Below, one piece after another: positions 5,873-10,844 of a stretch of 10,844 bases of DNA. The translations under genes and the position numbers were made by a program. Numbering within the stretch: the first letter of the stretch is position 1; every line of letters starts with the position of its first letter. This DNA comes from JAVKSM01 sp039583705. GTDB taxonomy: Bacteria; Actinomycetota; Actinomycetes; Mycobacteriales; Pseudonocardiaceae. The notes beneath the pieces were generated by a model, which did no database searches, had not been told where the DNA came from, and saw only the letters and a program-made list of their open reading frames with translations. Location of the stretch: the NCBI GenBank assembly GCA_039583705.1, contig JAVKSM010000112.1, positions 1 to 10,844 on the forward strand, in the 5' to 3' direction.

Positions 5873-5970
5873 AGAATGGAGTGCACGACTCGTTGTGGCG
5901 CCTGGCCTGTGACACCCTGGACGATCCCGAGCGTTGGCCGGAAATCTTCGTGCTGAACCAAGGGGGGAGC
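5873..5970 (+). pseudogene. LysM-domain protein, left half of the domain (split by IS256 element)
   Basis: Reads 'GVHDSLWRLACDTLDDPERW' then 'PEIFVLNQG'. This is the first half of a LysM peptidoglycan-binding motif ('DSLW.IA...LGD..RWPEI..LN.G') as found in large actinobacterial LysM proteins. The second half continues at 7442 on the far side of the IS256 element. Everything upstream of the domain has been replaced by the IS3 remnant, so this is an internal shard of a once larger gene. Confidence 0.65.
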
Positions 5971-7441
5971 GTGTCAAGATCTCTGTGTAAGAGTTCACTC
6001 TCCTGGGCTAGCCGATGTATGGTGCGAGCCGCTCGGGGTAGGCCAAGGCGAGGGTGCCGAGAGCCTGTTTCCAGCTGTGCACGCCCGCTCCTTCGACGAG
6101 TCGGCCGGGGGCCTTGCGCTTGTCGCGCGGGGTGGTTTTCTCCTTCGCTCGCTGGCGGGCGCGCTTGTCCTCGATGTCGCGGATGGCCAACCAGAGCAGC
6201 TTGACCACCGCCTCGTCGTTGGGAAAGTGCCCCCGATCCTTGGTGATCTTGCGCATCTGGTAGTTCAGGCTCTCGATCGCGTTGGTCGTGTAGATGATCT
6301 TACGGAGCTCGGGTGGGAAGGCCAGGAAGGGGATGAACCGCTCCCAGGCGTTCTCCCAGGTCGCGACCGTGGCGGGGTACCGCTTACCGAGGTCGGACTC
6401 GGCGAAGGCCAGCAGCTCGGTCTCGGCGGCCTCGACGGTGGGGGCGGTGTAGATCGGGCGCAGCGCCGCGGCCACCTTCTTGCGGTCGGCATAGGAGACG
6501 AACCGCATGGCGGCCCGGATGAGATGCACGGTGCAGGTCTGCACGCTGGCCTGCGGCCAGGTGGCCTCGATGGCCTCGGGGAAGCCGCTCAGCCCGTCGC
6601 AGCACACGATGAGCACGTCGCGGATGCCGCGGTTGCGCAGCTCGGCGCACACCCCGACCCAGAACTTCGCCCCCTCGGCGGTGGGCACCCAGATACCGAG
6701 CACGTGGCGGACCCCGTCGAGGTCCACCCCGACGGCGATGTGCGCGGCCTTGTTACGGACCTGGTGGCCGTCGCGGACCTTCACCACGAGCGCGTCGAGG
6801 TAGATGATCGGGTAGATCTCCTCCAGCGGCCGGTGCTGCCAGGCCTTGACCTCCTCGAGCACGGTGTCAGTGACCTTGGAGATGGTCTCGTGGGAGGGCT
6901 CCAGCCCGAGCGTGCGGTGCAGGTGATACCCGATGTCGCGCACCATCATCCCGCCCGCGTACAGCGAGATGATCATGTCGTGGACGCCGCCGGCGCGTCG
7001 GGCGCCCTTGGGCACCAGCCGGGGCTCGAAGCTGCCGGCGCGGTCGCGCGGCACGTCCAGGCGCACATCGCCGACCTCGGTCGCCAGGGTCTTGCCGGTG
7101 GTGTCGTTGCGTGAGTTCGGGCTGCCCCGTCCGGCCGGGTCGCCCTTGGCGTAGCCAAGGTGCTCGGTCAGCTCGGTCGCCAGTCCGCGCTCGAGCACCG
7201 CCTTGACCAGCTCGGGCAGGAACCCGCCCTCGCCGGTGAGCCGCAGCCCACCCGCGTCGACCTCGCCCATCACCTCGTCGAGCAGCCCCGCGTCGAGCAT
7301 CTCGTTGATCGCCTGTCGAGCCGACGGCGGCCCTCCAACGGCCGGCACACCCAGCGGGTGCTCCCGCTGCTGATCTTCCATCGTGATCACCTGTGTACTC
7401 CTATCAATGATCGAGGATCTTGTACACAGACGATCTGACAC
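5971..7441 (-). mobile_element. IS256-family insertion sequence, apparently complete
   Basis: Ends are imperfect inverted repeats that begin GTGTCA. Left: GTGTCAAGATCTCTGTGTAA at 5971. Right, read inward: GTGTCAGATCGTCTGTGTAC from 7441. They align with two single-base gaps, and similarity (GGGGAG) continues a few bases outward on both sides, so the true tips may lie slightly further out. The element of about 1.47 kb carries one intact transposase on the - strand. It splits a LysM domain whose halves rejoin across it. A clean 8-9 bp target duplication is not seen; CCAAGGGGG (left) and CCCAGGGGG (right) differ at one position. Confidence 0.85.
6008..7381 (-). CDS. IS256-family (Mutator-like) DDE transposase
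   Basis: An intact 457-residue protein, normal for the family. N-terminal part 'AINEMLDAGLLDEVMGEVDA'; 'SRNDTTGKTLATEVGDVRLD' and 'VPRDRAGSFEPRLVPKGARR' precede the RNase-H-like core. Visible catalytic signatures: 'YLDALVVKVRD' (first Asp), 'VCCDGLSGFPEAIEATWPQA' (second Asp, with the family's 'DGL.G...AI...WP'), 'QTCTVHLIRAAMRFVS' and 'YTTNAIESLNYQMRKITKDR' with the catalytic Glu in 'NAIES'. ATG 7381 is chosen over upstream codons because AGGTG lies just ahead and the earlier codons lie within the terminal repeat. It is one of the few long genes here without frame damage, which suggests recent arrival. Confidence 0.95.
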   Translation of the reverse strand: MEDQQREHPLGVPAVGGPPSARQAINEMLDAGLLDEVMGEVDAGGLRLTGEGGFLPELVKAVLERGLATELTEHLGYAKGDPAGRGSPNSRNDTTGKTLATEVGDVRLDVPRDRAGSFEPRLVPKGARRAGGVHDMIISLYAGGMMVRDIGYHLHRTLGLEPSHETISKVTDTVLEEVKAWQHRPLEEIYPIIYLDALVVKVRDGHQVRNKAAHIAVGVDLDGVRHVLGIWVPTAEGAKFWVGVCAELRNRGIRDVLIVCCDGLSGFPEAIEATWPQASVQTCTVHLIRAAMRFVSYADRKKVAAALRPIYTAPTVEAAETELLAFAESDLGKRYPATVATWENAWERFIPFLAFPPELRKIIYTTNAIESLNYQMRKITKDRGHFPNDEAVVKLLWLAIRDIEDKRARQRAKEKTTPRDKRKAPGRLVEGAGVHSWKQALGTLALAYPERLAPYIG

Positions 7442-7737
7442 CTCCCCAGGGGGCGCCTCAGCCCGGTGGGCGCCGGCTCACCGTGCCCAGCCTGATCTAC
7501 CCCGGTGAAGAGCTCCGGCTCCCGCCCGGTGCCCACCCCTACGCCGCTGGTGCCCTCACGTCACCGACGCGGCCCGGCGCCACCGCCCCGTCCCCACCAC
7601 CGCCGCGTCCGGCCGCCCCACCCCCCTCGATGCCGCCTGTCCCCTCGGCTCCGAGCACGTCAGCTCCGGTCACCTCGGCGCCACCGCTGTCGACATCGCC
7701 ACCACCACCACCAACCACCCGGCCGGCATCCTCGACC
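7442..7737 (+). pseudogene. LysM-domain protein, right half of domain plus proline-rich tail
   Basis: Directly after the IS256 end the frame reads 'GAPQPGGRRLTVPSLIYPGE' and 'ELRLPPG', the second half of the LysM motif ('QPDGR.L..P.LIYPG..LRLP'). Next comes a low-complexity tail rich in Pro, Ser, Thr and Ala ('APSPPPPRPAAPPPSMPP'). The frame is cut at 7737/7738 by the next IS and stops at its first triplet, TGA. Joined to 5873-5970 it restores one LysM domain. LysM binds N-acetylglucosamine-containing cell-wall glycan. The proline-rich stretch would act as a wall-spanning or flexible linker to a lost C-terminal part. Confidence 0.65.
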
Positions 7738-7763
7738 TGAGCTTCCCCCCGTAGCACGGACAC
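7736..7763 (+). repeat. Left terminal inverted repeat of IS3-family element
   Basis: 28 bases beginning CCTGAGCTTCCCCCCGTAGC are the exact reverse complement of 9001-9028. The element proper probably starts at TG 7738, as IS3 elements begin with TG. Confidence 0.85.
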
Positions 7764-7803
7764 CCGACCTGAGGTGGCCTCGGCCACCAGGAAGGATGCT
7801 GCC

Positions 7804-8064
7804 GTGCCTGCTCCTCATCCTGCTGAGTTCCGTCGTCGTGCTGTCGAGTTGGCCCGTGAGCGGACCACACCGGTGGCTGAGGTGGCGAAGGATCTGCGTA
7901 TCAGTGAGTCGTGTCTGCGGAACTGGATGGCGCAGGCCGAGGTCGATGAGTCTGGCAGCGAGACCCGGCTGACCAGCAACGAGAAGAAGGAGCTCGCGCA
8001 GCTGCGCCGGGATAAGCGCCGCCTTGAGCTGGAGGTGGACATCCTCAAGCGAGCGGCGGCGTAG
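7804..8064 (+). CDS. IS3-family transposase OrfA
   Basis: An 86-residue protein from GTG 7804, behind AGGAAGG. It has a helix-turn-helix ('PVAEVAKDLRISESCLRNWM') followed by a coiled-coil helix ('LAQLRRDKRRLELEVDILKR') ending 'AAA' before TAG 8062-8064. Family relatives continue 'AAAYFARENVLPK', and those residues are present after the stop as 'VARENVL'. The TAG therefore seems to replace the conserved Tyr codon and shortens the protein by about ten residues. OrfA binds the IS ends and, fused to OrfB by -1 frameshifting, makes the transposase. Confidence 0.8.
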   Translation: MPAPHPAEFRRRAVELARERTTPVAEVAKDLRISESCLRNWMAQAEVDESGSETRLTSNEKKELAQLRRDKRRLELEVDILKRAAA

Positions 8065-8987
8065 GTCGCTCGGGAGAATGTCCTCCCAAACTGATCTACC
8101 CGCTGGTCCGTGAGCTCGCCGACGACACCACCGATGTCGCGGTGGCCTGCGGGGTGTTGGGTGTGTCGCGGTCGGGCTAGGACGACTGGTTGGGTCGGCC
8201 CGACTCGCCGGGTGCGCAGGAGAACGAGTTGCTGCTCAAGCAGATCCGCCAGGTTCACGCCGAGTCCCGCGGCAGCTATGGCTCGCCGTGCGTCCACGCC
8301 GAGCTGAGGCTCGGGCTGGGGTTGGCGGTGAACCTCAAGCGGGTCGCCCGGGGTGATGCGCGCCGCCGGTGTCCAGGGCCTGTACCGGCGCCGACGCCGC
8401 GGCTGCACCGTCGGTGACCCGGCTGGGCAGCCCAGCGCTGAGCTGGTCAAGCGGAACTTCACCGCCGATGAGCCGAACCAGCTGTGGATGACCGACTCAC
8501 CGAGCACCCGACCGCGGAGGGCAAAGTGTACTGCGCAGCGGCGCTGGATGCCTATTCTCGGCTGATTGTTGGCTGGTCGGTTGCCGAGCACATGCGCACC
8601 GAGTTGGTCACCGACGCGCTCGGGATGGCCATCCTCCGCCGTCAACCCGAGAAACGGCCCGACGACAACCGAACCATATTGCATTCCGACCACGGCTCGC
8701 AGTACACCGCCTGGGCGTTCGGGCAACGACTCCGCACCGCCGGGCTGCTGGCCTCGATGGGAACCGTCGGCGATTGCTACGATAACGCCATGATGGAGTC
8801 CTTCTGGGGAACCTTGCAGCTCGAACTGCTCGACACGAAAGCATGGCAGACCCGTGACGAGCTTGCCAGCGCCATCTTCGAGTGGATAGAATGCTGGTAC
8901 AATCCACGTAGACGCCATTCCAGCATCGGAATGCACAGCCCCGTCACCTTCGAGACCCTCCACACCGGGCCAGACCAAGATCGCTGA
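8065..8987 (+). pseudogene. IS3-family transposase OrfB (rve/DDE integrase), broken
   Basis: Reassembled across frames it reads 'LIYPLVRELADDTTDVAVAC', 'GVLGVSRSG' stop 'DDWLGRPDSP', 'ESRGSYGSPCVHAELRLGLG', 'KRNFTADEPNQLWMTD', 'KVYCAAALDAYSRLIVGWSV', 'ILHSDHGSQYTAWAFGQRLR', 'GDCYDNAMMESFWGTLQLEL' and 'NPRRRHSSIGMHSPVTFE'. All three DDE residues of the IS3 integrase core are present: Asp in 'WMTD', Asp in 'HSDHGSQY', Glu in 'MMESFWG'. Damage: a base missing near 8085, TAG at 8178-8180 where 'SRSGYY' is expected, an extra G near 8350-8353, and a base missing near 8493-8495. Only the part from about 8496 stays in one frame. No active transposase is predicted from this sequence. Confidence 0.85.
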
Positions 8988-9000
8988 CCCCACACCGGAA

Positions 9001-9028
9001 GTGTCCGTGCTACGGGGGGAAGCTCAGG
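9001..9028 (-). repeat. Right terminal inverted repeat of IS3-family element
   Basis: Starts GTGTCCGTGCTACGGGGGGA and is the perfect complement of 7736-7763. The element tip is probably CA at 9025-9026. Confidence 0.85.
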
Positions 9029-9430
9029 GTGGTTCACCGAAGGGCGTGACGACGACCGGACCACGCTGGGCCGGCGAGAGTTGCCCCAGCGGGCGTTGCC
9101 CGTGGGCGGCGGGTACCTCAACCCCGTTGACCCCGGTTCCGCATGCCAGCAGCGCCGAGTACGGCCGCCGTGTCCACCACTTCATCGCCACGTCCGGGTT
9201 GGTCGTCGTGGCCAGTTGCCACAGCGCGGCGACCGGTTCCAGCCCTGCCGCGCCGGACCTGCCCAGCCAGGCCCCCTGCTCGGCAAGCTGGTAGGTTCCG
9301 GCAGCATGGGCCAGCCGTGCTGCGCCAGGTCGACGGCGGCGCCGCGTGTTTCGGCCCAGGCAAGTCCCGGAATTCCCGGCACGAGAGGCGCGGTCCGCGT
9401 TCTGTGAGCGGCGCCAGCGCGGTCGTTCAT
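9027..9430 (-). pseudogene. Bifunctional DNA primase/polymerase (prim-pol)-like protein, N-terminal part cut by IS3 element
   Basis: ATG 9430 with GGGGGTGA about six bases upstream. It reads 'AETRGAAVDLAQHGWPMLPE', then, after restoring one G near 9297-9301, 'GTYQLAEQGAWLGRSGAAGL', 'EPVAALWQLATTTNPDVAMK', 'WWTRRPYSALLACGTGVNGV' and 'QRGPVVVTPFGEPP'. The order 'A..La.hGWPv.PG...', 'AT(T)dP..v..WW...P..l.l.tG' and 'GPv..TP.G' resembles the N-terminal prim-pol domain that actinobacteria often carry as a small stand-alone protein. The IS removes everything after 'GEPP'. The conserved cysteines seen in many relatives are not evident, so it may be a divergent member. It diverges from the XRE regulator over a 128-base gap. 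Confidence 0.5.
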
Positions 9431-9450
9431 CGGTGTTCACCCCCGGTTGA

Positions 9451-9482
9451 CCTGGTGTAACGGCGTCTACGAGTTCACCAGG
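9451..9482. repeat. Inverted repeat in the divergent intergenic region (candidate operator)
   Basis: CCTGGTG (9451-9457) pairs perfectly with CACCAGG (9476-9482). The pairing continues as AAC (9459-9461) against GTT (9473-9475) after one unpaired T. It sits about 20 bases upstream of the prim-pol-like start, between divergent genes. It could be a regulator binding site; a transcript hairpin is also possible. Confidence 0.45.
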
Positions 9483-9531
9483 CACCAGGGACGAACACGA
9501 CCACAGCGAGTGCCCACAGTTGGGCCAGATC

Positions 9532-9549
9532 GGGGACATGGGGGGACAT
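9532..9549. promoter_or_regulatory. GGGGACAT direct repeat upstream of the XRE gene (candidate operator)
   Basis: GGGGACAT occurs at 9532-9539 and again at 9542-9549, a 10-base offset that puts both on one face of the helix. The repeats end nine bases before ATG 9559. Two in-phase half-sites this close to the start of a helix-turn-helix gene suggest autoregulation. A clear -10/-35 pair was not found. Confidence 0.35.
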
Positions 9550-9558
9550 TCCTGATCT

Positions 9559-10732
9559 ATGGGTGTAGCACGCCCTACCGTTGATCCTGTGTCACCCGAC
9601 GAGCCCCGCATACCGAACACCGTACTGATCGCCCTGCGCGAGCGGGGCGGACTGTCCCAGCAGGACCTGGCCGACGAGCTGACGAGCCTCGCCACCCGGT
9701 ACGGCAAGCATCCGCAATCACGCGCAAGACCATCGGTCGATGGGAGCGCGGCGAAGTCGTGTGGCCACAGCCCTTCTATCGCCGGCTGCTCGCCGAATTT
9801 TTCGGTTGCGCGGGCGACGAACTCGGTTTCCGTAGGCCGCGCTCTGCCCGACCCGAGCAGGACCAGACCGAGCCCCTTGCCGCGCCGCTCACGTTCGCCA
9901 CCGTGCCCGCGACCGCCGAGCCGCATGTCGAGCGCGACCAGGACGAGTGGCGCCAGATCCGTTCGGCCTTGGGCAGGCATCGCCGCGACCTCGCGGTGCT
10001 CGCCGAGTCGCTGTACCGCGACCATCGCGTGCCAGGACTGAAGAACACAGGCCTCATCAGCGCGCCTAACTGGATACCTGCCGAGCCGGTCCCGCTGGAC
10101 GAGATCACGCTGACGCTGGACTCCGTGGTCGCCGAGCCCACGATCACCGGAGAGAACCCGAAAGCGCCCCGGTTCGCCCGCTGGCCACCATCGACGCTCG
10201 GTACCGCCGCTACCACGACGCCATCCGCGATCTCGCCGCGCCGCGCCTGTTCGAGAACCGGCTGTGCTTCCGCCTGCTCGGACTCGACTGGACGCAGCCA
10301 CGCATGCACTTCGGGCAGATGGATTTTTTCGACGCGGTCGACACCAACGAGGCGCTCGCCCACGAATTCGCCGCCCACCACCTCGCCATCGACAGCGACC
10401 GGGAAACCGTCATGCCGCGCGCCTCCATGCGACGGCTGACATTCCGCAAGCTGATCGCAGACCCGTTCGACTTCGGCCGCCGACCGCTCATGGGAGCGAT
10501 CGGCACCCTGACCATCAGGGGCGGCGACAGCCCCAGCGTTGCCCTTCACCAGCGTGACTCCGCCAGCGTCGCAGGCGGCGGCGGTATGGCGCACCTGCTG
10601 CCCGCGGGCATCTTCCAGCCCTCATCCGTCATCCCGGCCGCCGTCGCCGCGGACTTCTCGATCTGGCGCAACATCCAGCGCGAGTACGCCGAGGAACTGC
10701 TGGGCCATGACGAGTACGACGGCTCCGGCAAG
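9559..10732 (+). pseudogene. XRE-type helix-turn-helix protein with a large C-terminal domain, frame broken twice
   Basis: About 390 residues when pieced together. The N-terminus 'NTVLIALRERGGLSQQDLAD' and, after a one-base change near 9713-9718, 'ITRKTIGRWERGEVVWPQPF' form an XRE/Cro-type DNA-binding domain ('LSQQDLAD' and 'TI.RWERG'). A second shift near 10172-10180 leads into 'IDARYRRYHDAIRDLAAPRL', 'MRRLTFRKLIADPFDFGRRP', 'GGGGMAHLLPAGIFQPSSV' and 'IWRNIQREYAEELLG'. The last piece resembles part of a Nudix box (REyaEE), but the rest of the box does not fit well. ATG 9559 is used; GTG 9589 is an alternative. From about 10730 the sequence turns foreign, so the 3' end appears displaced. Likely a ligand-sensing regulator of its divergent neighbour; the effector is unknown. 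Confidence 0.6.
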
Positions 10733-10844
10733 GTAGCTATTCAGCAGGGTTCGGCCGCTGGTGGTAGCCAAGGGACCGTATTTAAATTACTCACTTTTCT
10801 GGTCGGTTTCGTCCATCGATTTCTTGATGGTGTAGTTCCAGTCA
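10731..10844. mobile_element. Possible end of another mobile element at the right edge
   Basis: From about 10731 the composition falls to A/T-rich stretches (TTTAAATTACTCACTTTTC) unlike anything else in the window. The XRE protein loses recognisable character here. On the - strand a frame enters from the right edge and reads 'DWNYTIKKSMDETDQKSE' before TAA (10787-10789). This lysine-rich, low-GC tail looks like the C-terminus of a transposase; 'WNYTI' near the end is reminiscent of ISAzo13-type transposases, though this is uncertain. The about 55 bases between the stop and the XRE gene would then be the element's end. Confidence 0.35.
10787..10844 (-). CDS. C-terminus of a possible transposase (partial, enters from the right edge)
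   Basis: 18 codons end in TAA at 10787-10789: 'DWNYTIKKSMDETDQKSE'. Codons such as AAA, AAG and GAA are used freely, unlike the G/C-ended codons of neighbours, which suggests foreign origin. The piece is too short for a firm family call. Confidence 0.3.
   Translation of the reverse strand, partial: DWNYTIKKSMDETDQKSE

Larger units (their letters stand above)
7738..9026 (+). mobile_element. IS3-family insertion sequence with perfect 28-bp ends, transposase damaged
   Basis: About 1.29 kb from TG at 7738 to CA at 9026, bounded by perfectly matching inverted repeats, with orfA and a broken orfB on the + strand. The size and two-gene layout fit IS3. The flanks carry different interrupted genes (LysM on the left, prim-pol-like on the right). 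The 3-4 bases beyond each tip (ACC on the left, GGG on the right) do not form a direct repeat. This implies recombination or deletion after insertion rather than simple transposition here. Confidence 0.85.

Noticed and set aside
6077..7114. 345-codon + strand frame inside the IS256 element
   Set aside because: It is fully antisense to an intact, strongly conserved transposase, and its composition is that of a shadow frame.
7505..7972. 155-codon frame crossing from the LysM tail into the IS3 element
   Set aside because: It spans the IS boundary in a frame unrelated to either the LysM or the OrfA reading, and is Arg/Pro/His-rich shadow sequence.
9024..10301. 425-codon - strand frame running from the IS end through the XRE gene
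   Set aside because: Only the part below about 9300 looks like protein (the prim-pol-like piece, whose true start is in the next frame). The rest is antisense to the XRE gene.
1..10844. CRISPR array, tRNA or rRNA genes
   Set aside because: No regularly spaced repeats of 25-40 bases, cloverleaf-like sequences or ribosomal RNA stretches were seen on either strand.

Overview
The DNA is very GC-rich with strong G/C at third codon positions, and its gene families (CsoR/CstR-type regulator, FTGGS-type MBL-rhodanese, LysM protein with a proline-rich tail, VapB with an 'LYASRR' tail) point to a high-GC actinomycete, most like Pseudonocardiaceae or a relative. It looks like an accessory or genomic-island segment: most genes are small stress or mobile-element functions, and many are cut by insertion sequences or rearrangements.

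Layout. 1-130: end of an unidentified + strand gene. 117-715: intact VapBC-type toxin-antitoxin pair (- strand). 725-1725: gene debris, made of a possible group II intron 5' piece, a SnoaL-like 3' half (- strand) head-to-head with the 3' half of a thymidylate-kinase-like gene (+ strand), and a short unidentified C-terminus. 1726-5543: a sulfur/persulfide-handling cluster resembling a cst operon. It holds a CsoR/CstR-family regulator, a candidate operator, a single-domain rhodanese, an MBL-rhodanese fusion (CstB-like), a TauE/SafE permease, a DUF302 protein, a SHOCT membrane protein and the first 50 or so codons of a Tat-exported multicopper oxidase. 5544-9026: an insertion-sequence pile-up. 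An IS3-type remnant cuts the oxidase, an intact IS256-family element splits a LysM gene in two, and an IS3-family element with perfect 28-bp ends cuts both the LysM gene and a prim-pol-like gene. 9027-10844: the prim-pol-like 5' half (- strand), diverging from an XRE-type regulator (+ strand) that runs into foreign, more AT-rich DNA at the right edge.

How the genes fit together. The regulator would sense persulfide and control the rhodanese, persulfide dioxygenase-like enzyme and permease, which move, oxidise and export sulfur species. The regulator has lost one of the two cysteines of the CstR sensing pair.

Quality caution. At least a dozen one- or two-base indels interrupt otherwise well-conserved reading frames, often in short G or C runs, and one pair inside tauE cancels itself. 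This fits either base-calling errors or recent decay. The 'pseudogene' labels mean 'frame broken in this sequence', not proven loss of function.
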